A stretch of DNA of 64,000 nucleotides. Origin: Vibrio pectenicida. Its GTDB lineage: Bacteria > Pseudomonadota > Gammaproteobacteria > Enterobacterales > Vibrionaceae. Numbering within the stretch: the stretch's first letter is position 1; every line of letters starts with the position of its first letter. Shown here piece by piece: positions 53,528 to 62,877 of this stretch. The position numbers and the translations under genes were made by a program. Under the pieces are notes generated by a model. That model did not search any database and had not been told where the DNA came from. It worked only from the letters and a program-made list of their open reading frames with translations. Location: positions 47,555-111,554 of the forward strand of contig AP024891.1 in NCBI GenBank assembly GCA_024347015.1. Reading direction: 5' to 3'.

Positions 53528-53944
53528 ATGAGCGTAACTATGTCAGTAGTCAATGCACATGATGCAGTATCGAAAAAGAAAATGGCGCAGGTGGGCTTTA
53601 AAGCTGCAGTGAACATCATGGATAATTGGGGGTGTAGCTCAGGCGAGATACAAAAAGTTTTACGTATAAAAAAATCAACGTTCCATAAATATAAAGCGGA
53701 TCCAAATAGTATCAGTTTGGATGATGACCAACTCGAAAGGTTGAGCTATATCGCCAACATTCACAGTGGCTTGCGGATTGTGTTTGACAACCCTGAAAAT
53801 GTTCGAGGTTTTATGACGATGAATAACGGTAACGCTTTTTTTAACGGGAGAACGCCGTTATCTATCATCAACAGTGGTAAGTTCTCTGATTTGTATGAGG
53901 TATTTTGTCGTGTCGATGCACTTCGCTCAGGGCAATGGGGATAG
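53528..53944 (+). CDS. Xre/MbcA/ParS-type antitoxin
   Basis: A 138-residue protein with an N-terminal HTH (GCSSGEIQKVLRIKKSTFHKY) and a C-terminal DUF2384 domain (FMTMNNGNAFFNGRTPLSII). It is the expected partner of the RES toxin four bases downstream. It neutralises the toxin and represses the operon in known systems. ATG 53528 sits directly after AAAGGG; ATG 53540 is an alternative. Confidence 0.82.
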   Translation: MSVTMSVVNAHDAVSKKKMAQVGFKAAVNIMDNWGCSSGEIQKVLRIKKSTFHKYKADPNSISLDDDQLERLSYIANIHSGLRIVFDNPENVRGFMTMNNGNAFFNGRTPLSIINSGKFSDLYEVFCRVDALRSGQWG

Positions 53945-53947
53945 GCA

Positions 53948-54622
53948 GTGAGTGAGACTCAAAGTTATAGGTTGATTGCCTCGAAATATCCGCCGATAAA
54001 CTTGTTTGATGACGTGGTTGATCCTGAGGATTTTGAAATTATGTATCAACTTCAAGCGTTAACCAACCCTCGCATACAAGATGAAGCAGGCAATGTGTCA
54101 CTCATTAAGCCAGAAGAGATCCCTTACCATTGCAAGCGGGGCCGCAGCTATGCGGTGGCGGCGTTTACCCACATTAATCGGGATGGCTCTCGGTTTGCTG
54201 ATGGGAGTTTTGGCATGCTCTACACTGGGGATACCGAGATGACCGCCATCAAGGAGGTCGAGTATCACCAACATCGATGTTGGTCAAAGGTTGAAGGTCT
54301 GCACTATGACCGACTGGTGTTTCGAGCACTTCGCATGACCTTTGAGGCCACTCACCTGTTCGATGCGCTTGATAAACCCATGGACGATCCCATCTACGAT
54401 GTAGAGTGCTACTCAGCTGGCCAAGCGCTGGGGCGTAGCGTTCGACATGATGACACGCTAAATGGGATTGTTTACCACTCAGTGCGTCATGAAGGGGGGA
54501 TCTGTTGGGCCCTCTCTACACCCAAGATCGTCAGTGATGTGGTTCAATGCTATCACTTAGAAATGGTATGGGATGGCCATCAAATCAGTCATATTGAGAA
54601 AATCACCACGCTCACCGATTAA
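53948..54622 (+). CDS. RES-domain toxin
   Basis: A 224-residue protein with a RES domain: the YRLIASKYPP start, FADGSFGMLYTGDTEMTAIKEV in the middle, and YSAGQALGRSVR toward the end. RES toxins such as ParT and MbcT degrade or modify NAD+ or phosphoribosyl pyrophosphate synthase. GTG start. The partner is the upstream Xre gene. A terminator follows. Confidence 0.85.
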   Translation: MSETQSYRLIASKYPPINLFDDVVDPEDFEIMYQLQALTNPRIQDEAGNVSLIKPEEIPYHCKRGRSYAVAAFTHINRDGSRFADGSFGMLYTGDTEMTAIKEVEYHQHRCWSKVEGLHYDRLVFRALRMTFEATHLFDALDKPMDDPIYDVECYSAGQALGRSVRHDDTLNGIVYHSVRHEGGICWALSTPKIVSDVVQCYHLEMVWDGHQISHIEKITTLTD

Positions 54623-54647
54623 CCCTGGTACTCCCCTTACTTTTCTC

Positions 54648-54669
54648 GCCCCTTATTAGGGGCTTTTTT
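54648..54669 (+). terminator. Rho-independent terminator after the RES toxin
   Basis: Stem GCCCC / GGGGC with loop TTATTA and six T. Short but GC-pure. Confidence 0.75.
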
Positions 54670-54722
54670 ACGTCAGCAATGAACGACACATGACATACCA
54701 CAAAATACCCCTCTTGTCACGA

Positions 54723-54764
54723 AACAGCGGCGCTTAAATTCATACGAATTTCGACGCTGCTGTT
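54723..54764 (+). repeat. Long hairpin upstream of the pilus operon
   Basis: AACAGCGGCG / CGCTGCTGTT (one G-U) encloses AAATTC / GAATTT. It lies 110 bp before pilL, so it may be a leader structure or a second terminator. Confidence 0.5.
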
Positions 54765-54872
54765 TTCCCCAGCGTGTTTTTTCCTTGGTATCGTTTCTTC
54801 AAAGCGCGGCTCTATCCCTAGTTGAGAGAGGGCCCATGTTGAATGTGAACGAGATAACTCAAGGAGACTTTC

Positions 54873-56075
54873 ATGAAACCCTCCCAAATGGTGGTTGGGG
54901 TGCTGTTGTTGACAGGGTGTGCCCATGAGCCGCCCCCTGTCACACCTGAGCCGATATCGATGCCACCGTCTAATTTGCGTGTGGCACCTGAACTGACTGA
55001 AAAGACCGTTATACAGACAGGCCGTTATACGTTAGCCAATCCCGCCTCTGGGGCTGCTTTGGTGGATATTTTGAATGTCCCTGTGGAAGTGCGTATCCCT
55101 CAAGTGGGCCCAATGAACATCGGTGATGGGTTGAGCTTTTTGCTTGATGGCAGTGGTGTAGCGCTGCGCAAACCGACGTCCTATGGTGAAGCTCAGCGCT
55201 ACCGTCAGCCGCTACCTCTAGCGCATATCAACATGGGCACGATGCCATTGCGTGAAGCCTTGCAGATCATTGGAGGCGAAGCGTTTGCGTTAGAAGAAGA
55301 TGTGGTCAAAAGAGAAGTGGGTCTACGTTTAAAGTCCGGCTATCGTTGGGATGCCCCCAAACGAAAACAAGCTGTGACGGTGTCACGACCTGTTCCATCT
55401 TCGCGTACCGCCGCCATGTCACCGAAAGCCAGTCAGTCTCATGGTGCCCCATCTCCAGGTACATCCCTGCTTGATACTCTTTATGGTGAGTCGGCTCAGC
55501 CTGTGGCCAAGCGTACTGTTTTGCAAAAATCCGCCAAGACGAAAAAATCGAAAACCGTCTTCAAGCTTGCGAAAGGCGAGCGCTACAGAGAAGCAGTGAT
55601 GCGATGGGCAAGACAAGACGGCTATAAGGAAGTTGCCTTGGCACAAGAGGCTGCTTTTTTGAAGGCGCTGGATTCACTGTCCATGCAGGGTTGGACCGTC
55701 ACAGGCAGTCTTGCTCAATCGGTGGCCAGGCTCAGCGCTGAAGTGCCTGAACTAAAAACGCTTACGGTTGACCAGCGTCCTTCTCTAAAATTGGCAGGAT
55801 TTCATCCTTGGTCCAATCAGCGCACCACCACAACTGTTGTGAAAGGGACTTCCCTCAAAGACGCCACCCATCAATTGGTTACTCATTATGGTTGGCATTG
55901 GGATGATGCCTACTCATGGCAAGCAGACGATTTGCCCTTTACAGGGGCCTATCCCATCGTGACCCCAAAACGCGACATTACTCAGGCATTGGCATTCGTA
56001 CTGGCTCAATATCCGCTTAAAGCGCAGAAGCTCGATGCCACTCAAACCATCTATATCCGTGAGGCGAATCAATGA
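54873..56075 (+). CDS. pilL: Type IVb pilus lipoprotein PilL (conjugative type)
   Basis: A 400-residue lipoprotein. The lipobox is LLTGC. Residues ~50-150 match the conj_PilL pattern (GRYTLANPASG, VEVRIPQVGPMNIGDGLSFLL). A C-terminal TcpQ-like domain follows a linker (~260-400). In R64-type thin pili PilL helps assembly at the outer membrane. CAAGGAGA precedes the ATG. It opens the pilus operon, in which each gene overlaps or abuts the next. Confidence 0.82.
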   Translation: MKPSQMVVGVLLLTGCAHEPPPVTPEPISMPPSNLRVAPELTEKTVIQTGRYTLANPASGAALVDILNVPVEVRIPQVGPMNIGDGLSFLLDGSGVALRKPTSYGEAQRYRQPLPLAHINMGTMPLREALQIIGGEAFALEEDVVKREVGLRLKSGYRWDAPKRKQAVTVSRPVPSSRTAAMSPKASQSHGAPSPGTSLLDTLYGESAQPVAKRTVLQKSAKTKKSKTVFKLAKGERYREAVMRWARQDGYKEVALAQEAAFLKALDSLSMQGWTVTGSLAQSVARLSAEVPELKTLTVDQRPSLKLAGFHPWSNQRTTTTVVKGTSLKDATHQLVTHYGWHWDDAYSWQADDLPFTGAYPIVTPKRDITQALAFVLAQYPLKAQKLDATQTIYIREANQ

Positions 56076-57559
56076 TGCGACATGTTGTCCTATGGGTCAC
56101 GCTGACTCTTGCTTTATTGGGCTGTGAAGCCATGGGGTTAAACGAAGCCCAAAAACGGGATAAAGAATCCTCCGCGTTGCTTAGCCAAATTGAGTCGTAT
56201 CGAGGACCTAACCTCAATAAAGTGGTCTCGATTGAGCAGCCGCCGGTCAATCTGACGCCGATCCGACCCAAAACCCAGACTCAATACCTCAGTCATCGCG
56301 TCAAGATAAGAGCAGAGTTGCCCTTGTCTATGGTGCTGTCGGATGCATTAAATGCAACGAACATCGACGTTTGGTATGGCGATGGGGTGGATCCGAATGT
56401 TGCGGTGAGCATTGAGCATGAGGGGACGTTGTCGGGGCTGTTGAACAAGTTAGAGCGTCAGCTAAAGCTTGGGTTTACACCCGATGGCAATACATTGAAT
56501 GTGGAGCAATACGTCTCCCGCACGTTCGAGTTGGTTCTTCCCCCTGGGCTACTCAGCGACCAAATCGGTGGCGCTGACCAAGGCAGTGGAAATGATGAAG
56601 AAGGCTCTGCACAAATCGATGGCCAGTTTGTCACGCTGTCGAGTAGTGACGTTGACGTCTTTAGTGAAGTGGCCGAAGGGGTACGAGGACTGTTGGCGCT
56701 GGATCCCGATGGTGATAAAGGCAGTGACGATAAAACCTTGATGGGGAGTGTGCGCTCTGTCCCATCTCTGAGTCGTTTAGTGGTGCGCACCACACCGGCA
56801 CGGATGAAAGAGGTCGCTGAGTTTGTTGAACAATCTAAAGATGCATTAACCAGGCAAATCGCCCTAGATATTCAAGTGCTTGAATTTCGCTCCAACCTTG
56901 GTCACAACCGTGGCATCAATTGGGACTTGGTCAGAGAGATTGGCAGTGGAGGCAGTCTCAGCTTTTTCATCCCAGGTACGGATTTGATTTCTAATGGGGT
57001 GAGCCCTGGTCTTGCCTTTACCGGTGGCGGTAAATGGGATGGCAGTAGCGCTCTGATTAATGCCCTGAATCAGCAAGGTCAAGTGTCGACGGAAACCCCC
57101 ATCACTATCCTGGTTCAAAATCATCAGACCAACCACATTACCCAGGGCCGAACGATCGAATTTATCGAAAATCTAAGCTCAGACTCCAGTGAGGGCGTAG
57201 TCAGTACCGAAACCGAGCGTGGTAAGCGTCGTGAGGGCGTTGATTTTATTGTGGTGCCCAACATTCAACCCAGTCATGTGTACCTGCGCACCTCGGGCAT
57301 GTTGACCAAAATAGAATCGCTAGAGCGTCAGAAAGTCGCGGGGGAGACGTTGACCTTCCCCCAAATGCGAGAAGCAAAAATCAACTTTGCCAACAAGCTC
57401 AAGTATGGACAGACCATTATTATTGCGTCGGTCTCTCAGCAAGAATCCAAAACTGACGGCAATACCTTTATGGGGATCCCTTTCTTAGGCGGCACCAGTG
57501 CGGTGAAACAACGTGTCGATACTTTGGTGCTCTTGACGCCAAGGAGGGCTGACGGATGA
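56072..57559 (+). CDS. pilN: Type IVb pilus secretin PilN
   Basis: A 495-residue secretin with lipobox LLGC. An N0-like domain (RAELPLSMVLSDALNATNI) precedes the secretin core, with VPSLSRLVVRTTPARMKEV, LDIQVLEFRS and VPNIQPSHVYLRTS. It should form the outer-membrane pore for the pilus. Residues 160-200 are an insert rich in Gly, Asp and Ser. Overlaps pilL by four bases. No PilM lies between pilL and pilN, unlike R64. Confidence 0.88.
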   Translation: MMRHVVLWVTLTLALLGCEAMGLNEAQKRDKESSALLSQIESYRGPNLNKVVSIEQPPVNLTPIRPKTQTQYLSHRVKIRAELPLSMVLSDALNATNIDVWYGDGVDPNVAVSIEHEGTLSGLLNKLERQLKLGFTPDGNTLNVEQYVSRTFELVLPPGLLSDQIGGADQGSGNDEEGSAQIDGQFVTLSSSDVDVFSEVAEGVRGLLALDPDGDKGSDDKTLMGSVRSVPSLSRLVVRTTPARMKEVAEFVEQSKDALTRQIALDIQVLEFRSNLGHNRGINWDLVREIGSGGSLSFFIPGTDLISNGVSPGLAFTGGGKWDGSSALINALNQQGQVSTETPITILVQNHQTNHITQGRTIEFIENLSSDSSEGVVSTETERGKRREGVDFIVVPNIQPSHVYLRTSGMLTKIESLERQKVAGETLTFPQMREAKINFANKLKYGQTIIIASVSQQESKTDGNTFMGIPFLGGTSAVKQRVDTLVLLTPRRADG

Positions 57560-58650
57560 GTACGGTGGCGACTTCGCTGGCGGTCTTACCCCACAAAGGA
57601 AACGTATTTCGTACTCGGCGCCGCTTACAAAAAGCGCATCCAGCTCGATATCAAAAGGTCGTAGTCAGAGGGGAGTACGTGTGTCTGTACACCAGTGATG
57701 AACCTTCCGCCGCCGTCAGTGAAGGGTGGTTAGATTGGCTCGTTGAACACAATATCCCACTAGAGAGTGTGGTCGTGTTTGTCGAAGAAGCCGAGCACCT
57801 ACTGACGGTGGTGATTGAACATGGTGCGGTCAGCGACATTCATGTTATGCCGCACGATGAATGGGCAAACGTGACGGCCATACAAACCCTATGGTTCGGC
57901 GAGTCCGCGCCGAGCGGCTTTGAGGGGGAAGTGTTTGATAAGGTCGTCATGATCGGACCGGCTCTTAGAAAAGTGACGCCTCTTCCTCTTGTGGGTGCGG
58001 GGCTGGCGGTGGTCTTCATGGTGGCTTGGTTGGTCTGGAGTCAGAGTGCACCCGCGCCTGAGTCTACAACGGCAACCGTAGCCATCGACCCATTTGAGGC
58101 GTACCGGCAACGTATGACACAAGGGATCTCTGCCCATCAACGTTTGAATGCCATCTCTAAGTTGTGGGCCATTGCGCAGTCTTTGCCGCCAGGTTGGGAA
58201 GCGACGCGAGTCGAGGGAGAAGGGAAATCGGTAACACTGCGGTTTCATCGTAACCCAACGGGCCTGATACAAACCATGAATGAGTGGACCTCTCGTTATT
58301 CTAAATGGGCGCCTTATCTCACTTTTGATATGCAAGGCGGACAGATCCAATTGGCGATGAAGCCTGACTTACAGCATTGGGCATATCAAACGGTGACGGT
58401 CGATCAGTCTCAAGCTTGGCTATCTGATGTGCTCAATCTCGCGGGGATCGCGCCGGTTTCAACACAGAAAAACAAGGAAAGTGCCAGCATTACGCTCGAT
58501 ATGAATGCGCTTAGCCCGAGTCAATGGTCGGTAGTGGCTGATGTTTCTCAGCAAATACCGACATTAGCGGAGCGCGTTAACTTTCAGATTGGGGAAGCTG
58601 GCACCTTGTCTGGTCCTTTGACGCTAACGTTATATGGAGAATCAAAATGA
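57556..58650 (+). CDS. pilO: Type IVb pilus inner-membrane protein PilO
   Basis: A 364-residue protein with one membrane helix (LPLVGAGLAVVFMVAWLVW) after a cytosolic ~145-residue domain, and a periplasmic part with two ferredoxin-like folds expected for the PilO2 family. It links the secretin to the inner-membrane ATPase complex. Identified mainly by position between secretin and PilP and by its topology. Overlaps pilN. Confidence 0.78.
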   Translation: MSTVATSLAVLPHKGNVFRTRRRLQKAHPARYQKVVVRGEYVCLYTSDEPSAAVSEGWLDWLVEHNIPLESVVVFVEEAEHLLTVVIEHGAVSDIHVMPHDEWANVTAIQTLWFGESAPSGFEGEVFDKVVMIGPALRKVTPLPLVGAGLAVVFMVAWLVWSQSAPAPESTTATVAIDPFEAYRQRMTQGISAHQRLNAISKLWAIAQSLPPGWEATRVEGEGKSVTLRFHRNPTGLIQTMNEWTSRYSKWAPYLTFDMQGGQIQLAMKPDLQHWAYQTVTVDQSQAWLSDVLNLAGIAPVSTQKNKESASITLDMNALSPSQWSVVADVSQQIPTLAERVNFQIGEAGTLSGPLTLTLYGESK

Positions 58651-59222
58651 ACAAAAAAGTGATGGGAATGGCGGTGGTTGCCGGTGTGGTGACGATAGGT
58701 CTACTGGTCAATATGATGCGACCTAGCCCGCCCTCAAAGTTAAATCAGGTTAAAGCGCCAGTGGTGTCGAGCGTTGAGACGGTTCGTTCCGCTTCTATTG
58801 TCTCGCCGCCAACCAGCATGGCGTTGCCTCCATTGCCAGATGAGATAAAAGTTTACCTTACTAAAGCCAAGGCCTTGGCTGATGTGAAAAGAGAGGCGGA
58901 GCTTGCTGAAGCTAAGGCGCGCGTTCGACGTGCTGAGCAAGAGGGCAGAAACTCGACGGTGAAAGCGCTGGGTTTAGCCTCGTTTCCTCAATCCAAAGTG
59001 ATGACGACAGATGTGCCCTCTGAGTCACAACGTCGCGCGCTGCAAGTGCGGGGGATCACTCAAAAAGGGCAGGCTAAGTTTGCCAGGGTGTGGTTCAACG
59101 ACCAATGGCACACCGTCAAAAAAGGTCAGCGAATTGGTCCTTATACCGTGACGCGTATACAGGGTAATCGACTCTCGGTTCGCAGCGCCCAAGGGGCTGA
59201 ATCATTTTATGTGGGAGGCTAA
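58647..59222 (+). CDS. pilP: Type IVb pilus protein PilP
   Basis: A 191-residue protein with an N-terminal membrane helix (VMGMAVVAGVVTIGLLVNMM), a coiled segment (KAKALADVKREAELAEAKA) and a C-terminal HQ-like domain (WFNDQWHTVKKGQRIGPYTV). PilP binds PilO and the secretin. Overlaps pilO by four bases. Length matches R64-type PilP. Confidence 0.8.
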   Translation: MNKKVMGMAVVAGVVTIGLLVNMMRPSPPSKLNQVKAPVVSSVETVRSASIVSPPTSMALPPLPDEIKVYLTKAKALADVKREAELAEAKARVRRAEQEGRNSTVKALGLASFPQSKVMTTDVPSESQRRALQVRGITQKGQAKFARVWFNDQWHTVKKGQRIGPYTVTRIQGNRLSVRSAQGAESFYVGG

Positions 59223-59224
59223 GT

Positions 59225-60859
59225 ATGGATCGGATGGATGAAGACTTAGCGGTCATGCCCGACCCAATCTTGATGGCGATGTGCCTAGAAGATGGTCACA
59301 CCATTGTTGATAGCCAGGGCATTATCCATGTTGACGATGCCGCTCGGGCGCCTAAGTTATCGGTGATTAAAGCGTATGTACGAAACGAACCCACGCATGA
59401 AGGGCGAGCGCCAACTGTAAAGAAATCGGATCCCGCTTTAGTGCATCGTTTGTTGGAAATGGCGCCGTCCATGTTGGCTGGTAAGTCGGAAGAGAGCGAC
59501 CAATCGCAAATGGCCGAAAAACTCTCAGCACTTTGCCAAGCGGCGGTGAATGCCAAGGCGTCAGATATTCATATTGAGGTGGTGCGGCAGGAGACGCGGA
59601 TCTTGTTGCGAGTGGATGGCAAACGTCGCTTACTCGATCGCCTGGCCAATGGAGAAAGTGCTCGTCGACAAAGTGATACCTTGGGTAAACAGTTGGCCCG
59701 TTACGCACTGCAGATAAAAGGCAATCACAACTACACGGAGAGAACGCCGCTCAATGACCGTTTTGAACTGACCCTTAGCGTTTGTGAACATCCACACAAT
59801 GAGAAGGACCGAGTGGAAAAAAGGGTGGAATGGCGAGTGGCCCTCATGCCTCTTGATAGGGGGATCAAGGTGGTTTTGCGATGCTTGACTCCCCTTGATG
59901 CGCCTTTGACGTTTTCGGCAATGGATTTGCTGCCTACGCAAAGGACGTTGTACTTAGGTTTGACCAAACGCCGCAGTGGGATTGGGATCTTGACCGGCCC
60001 CATGGGTTCGGGGAAGTCCTCCTTAATGTACGCTCTGATAGACAGTATCGACCGAGAGGCACGCTGTTGTCATACGTTAGAAGATCCGGTTGAGTTTGAA
60101 CAAGCCGGCGTCACCAAAACATTGGTGGAACCACGGCGCAAACTGACTGAAGGGGGAGATACGTATTTGGATTACGTGTTTTACGCCCAAGAGCAGCTAA
60201 GACAAGATATTGATATTACCGCATTCGGGGAGTTGCGAACGGCTCAGGCAACAAAAGAGTTCATTCGTAAGGGGGAAACCGGTGGGCTGGCTATCTCGAC
60301 GCTGCATGCCAACTCGGCCATTGGCGTGCCCGCAATATTAATTGAGCAGTTGGGGATATCGCCTTCCATGGTGGCCGCCCCTGGGTTGATGCAACTGTTC
60401 AGTCACCAAAAGCTGATTCGCAAATTGTGCCCACACTGCGCCTTGCCGCTGTCCAATGCGCGTTCTGAGTATGCTCATCTCGGTATGGAGGCCAAATTCG
60501 ATGCCCTCACTTGTCAACTCGATGCTGTCATTGCCAAGGAGAAACAGACACAGGTTCGTGTTCGTCACCCTAGTGGTTGCGAGATCTGTGGTGGTAAAGG
60601 CGAAAAAGGGCGCTTGTTAGTTGTGGAGCTGATTGCACTTGAAGATGCAGACCGAGAGTTCATCAAACAACAAGATTACTTGGGCTGGAAACGGTATTTA
60701 AAAGCGCAAGGATGGCCAGATATTCGTGAGCATACTTTGCATCGGATTTGTCTCGGTCAAGTCGATTTGGCGTCAGCATCAGAGCAAGTGGATGGCTTAA
60801 TGCCTGTAGCCAGTCATGAGCGTTATCGACAGCTTCAACAGGAGATGAGCACATGCTGA
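59225..60859 (+). CDS. pilQ: Pilus assembly ATPase PilQ (GspE family)
   Basis: A 544-residue secretion ATPase. Residues 257-268 carry Walker A GPMGSGKSS, LEDPVEFEQ is the Asp box, and Walker B is ITAFGELRTAQAT (usually GEIRD). STLHANSA is the His box. CPHC and CEIC may bind zinc. PilQ (R64 naming) powers pilin polymerisation at the inner membrane. It overlaps pilR by seven bases. Confidence 0.9.
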   Translation: MDRMDEDLAVMPDPILMAMCLEDGHTIVDSQGIIHVDDAARAPKLSVIKAYVRNEPTHEGRAPTVKKSDPALVHRLLEMAPSMLAGKSEESDQSQMAEKLSALCQAAVNAKASDIHIEVVRQETRILLRVDGKRRLLDRLANGESARRQSDTLGKQLARYALQIKGNHNYTERTPLNDRFELTLSVCEHPHNEKDRVEKRVEWRVALMPLDRGIKVVLRCLTPLDAPLTFSAMDLLPTQRTLYLGLTKRRSGIGILTGPMGSGKSSLMYALIDSIDREARCCHTLEDPVEFEQAGVTKTLVEPRRKLTEGGDTYLDYVFYAQEQLRQDIDITAFGELRTAQATKEFIRKGETGGLAISTLHANSAIGVPAILIEQLGISPSMVAAPGLMQLFSHQKLIRKLCPHCALPLSNARSEYAHLGMEAKFDALTCQLDAVIAKEKQTQVRVRHPSGCEICGGKGEKGRLLVVELIALEDADREFIKQQDYLGWKRYLKAQGWPDIREHTLHRICLGQVDLASASEQVDGLMPVASHERYRQLQQEMSTC

Positions 60860-61845
60860 CTCAACTAGAAACACGGTGGTTTGGTCGCCATGAGCAGCGT
60901 GCGTTGCTGGAGCAATGGCTACTGTGTTTAGAAGACGGACTGACGATTAAAGAATTTTGTTTGTTACTGGCGGAACATGAAACGGGCAGTGCGAAAAAAA
61001 TTGGACAAGAAGGGCTCAGCGCGCCAGGGCGAGGGCAAACCTTTACCCATGTTTTATCCAAATGGTGCGATCCGGTTGTTGTCGCAGCGGTGGATGCCGC
61101 TGAACAATCCGGTCAACTGGGGCTAGGCGTGAAATCTGCAATCGATGAACTGGATGGAAGCCAAAACATTATGGGTCAGCTGGCCTACGTCACTTTGGTC
61201 CCTTTTCTTATTTTGGTTGGGATGAGCTTATTAGGCGCTTATGTGTCGGGTGAGATTTTGCTGGCGATGCCCAATGCCACTGGATTTGCGGTGGTTCTTC
61301 GGGATGGGGTTATTCAAGGCGGTCCATGGGCGGCTAGCCTCACTTTGCTGGTATTGTTTACCATCAGCTTGGCGTTGCCGCGTTGGTCGGGCCCTATGCG
61401 TGCTCGCATAGACAAATGGCCACTGTTTTATCACTACCGTCTTGGTGTGGCCGCACAAACGCTGCGCACCTTATCGAACCTATCCAGTGCGGGTATGACA
61501 TTGTCTGTCGCCATGAAACTGATGAATCCGCATGCCAGTCAATATATGCGGTGGCACCTAGATCGTATGCACGCTCAATTATCCACACAAACGAACTTGG
61601 GCCAAGTCATGGATACGGGCTTGCTGCTGCCCAAAAGTGTGTCGAACTTAAAGGTATTGGGTGACAACCATCAACAATTTTCTCGTTTGCTGGCACGTAC
61701 GGCCAAACACCACAGCGATGTGGCGACTCGCAAACTGAGTCGCTTAAAACAATTACTGCCCAAAGTCATTATGGTGGCCTCTGTACTGATGCTGGGCACC
61801 CTTATTTTGACCTCCATGATGCAACTACTGAATTCAATTCAATAA
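60853..61845 (+). CDS. pilR: Pilus inner-membrane platform protein PilR (GspF family)
   Basis: A 330-residue GspF-like protein with membrane helices around residues 110-130, 155-180 and 295-325 and two related cytosolic halves (EQSGQLGLGVKSAID and LLLPKSVSNLKVLGD). It anchors the ATPase and pilin at the inner membrane. Overlaps pilQ. Confidence 0.87.
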   Translation: MLTQLETRWFGRHEQRALLEQWLLCLEDGLTIKEFCLLLAEHETGSAKKIGQEGLSAPGRGQTFTHVLSKWCDPVVVAAVDAAEQSGQLGLGVKSAIDELDGSQNIMGQLAYVTLVPFLILVGMSLLGAYVSGEILLAMPNATGFAVVLRDGVIQGGPWAASLTLLVLFTISLALPRWSGPMRARIDKWPLFYHYRLGVAAQTLRTLSNLSSAGMTLSVAMKLMNPHASQYMRWHLDRMHAQLSTQTNLGQVMDTGLLLPKSVSNLKVLGDNHQQFSRLLARTAKHHSDVATRKLSRLKQLLPKVIMVASVLMLGTLILTSMMQLLNSIQ

Positions 61846-61858
61846 GAAGGAAAAACCA

Positions 61859-62371
61859 ATGAAATCAACTAAACCAATGAAAAATAGAATGCCTCATCGT
61901 CACAAGCAAGGCGGATTTGCACTTGAAAACTTTTTGTTATGGATGATCCTCGCCGCTATGGCGATAGTCATCACCATACAAACGTATTCGGTCGGGAGTG
62001 CCAAGCTGAATAGCTTTGCGGTGGTCTCTGCCGTGAATTCAATCAAAGCCGGCGCAGAGAGTGTCAAGACCATTAATAATACAGGGGTCTCCATGGCGAG
62101 GTTGTGTGGCACCACACGCAATGCCGTTCCGATGAAAATATGTGGGGCATCTCGTGATGGAACACTCACGAACCCGTATGGCGGTAATTACACCGTCATC
62201 GCGAATGATGCCAACCTACAACTGGTCGACATTGCGATTACTCAGGTTGACAATCAGTATATTGACGGCCTTGCCGATGCCCTGGCCCCTTATACGGCCG
62301 CAAATTGCACACAAGCGACAGGCTGTGCGGGCATTACGGTGGCGGATAATACCATCACGGTGACCATGTAA
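61859..62371 (+). CDS. pilS: Type IVb major prepilin PilS
   Basis: A 170-residue prepilin. The leader KQGGFALENFLLWMILAAMA has the G before Phe cut site and the Glu at +5 with a long hydrophobic stretch, as in type IVb pilins. Cys residues in NC and GCAG near the C-terminus are placed for the pilin disulfide. AAGAAGG precedes ATG 61859. The stop overlaps the next start. Confidence 0.85.
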   Translation: MKSTKPMKNRMPHRHKQGGFALENFLLWMILAAMAIVITIQTYSVGSAKLNSFAVVSAVNSIKAGAESVKTINNTGVSMARLCGTTRNAVPMKICGASRDGTLTNPYGGNYTVIANDANLQLVDIAITQVDNQYIDGLADALAPYTAANCTQATGCAGITVADNTITVTM

Positions 62372-62877
62372 TGACACTACAAGGTTCGATATTGGCCAGT
62401 GCTCTGGCCTTATCGTTCGTCGGGGTGAGTACCACCATGTGGTACTCCTTGACTCATGGCAAAAAAACGCAATTAGAGGCCAGCCATGAAGCGTTGAACC
62501 AAGGGATGCAACAGGCGCTCACTGAACATGTTCACGCCTCAAGGTGTATTGACCCTTTGCCTGACATAACTCCCCAATACCTCATCGAAAAAGGGTGGTT
62601 ATCCAGCTCTGTTTGGGCGAAGACACCTTGGCAAGTTGCGCTTCAATGGGAACGTGTTCCACAAAGCGATTTTGTGGTGCTGTCTATGACCTATACCGCC
62701 ACCGATGAGATAGAAGGTGTGACACTGCGGGAGGCGGCGGCCGATACGGTGCAGCAATGGCGTTATCACCCCGCCACTTGGTCCCTGAGTGTTCAAAATA
62801 TGGTGTCTGTTACCGACACAGAGTGGGCAATGATGGATTTTGACATGGAGAGCGGCTGTTATGCGTCGTATGACTAA
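62371..62877 (+). CDS. Minor pilin-like or pilus accessory protein
   Basis: A 168-residue protein with an N-terminal hydrophobic helix (ILASALALSFVGVSTTMWY) but no clear prepilin peptidase motif. The remainder is a small globular domain with two cysteines (CIDPLPD and SGCY). Sits between pilS and a clear minor pilin, so a pseudopilin-like role is likely. Confidence 0.6.
   Translation: MTLQGSILASALALSFVGVSTTMWYSLTHGKKTQLEASHEALNQGMQQALTEHVHASRCIDPLPDITPQYLIEKGWLSSSVWAKTPWQVALQWERVPQSDFVVLSMTYTATDEIEGVTLREAAADTVQQWRYHPATWSLSVQNMVSVTDTEWAMMDFDMESGCYASYD

Noticed and set aside
61577-61585. Second perfect DnaA-box match (TTATCCACA)
   Set aside because: It lies inside the pilR coding region and one such match is expected by chance.
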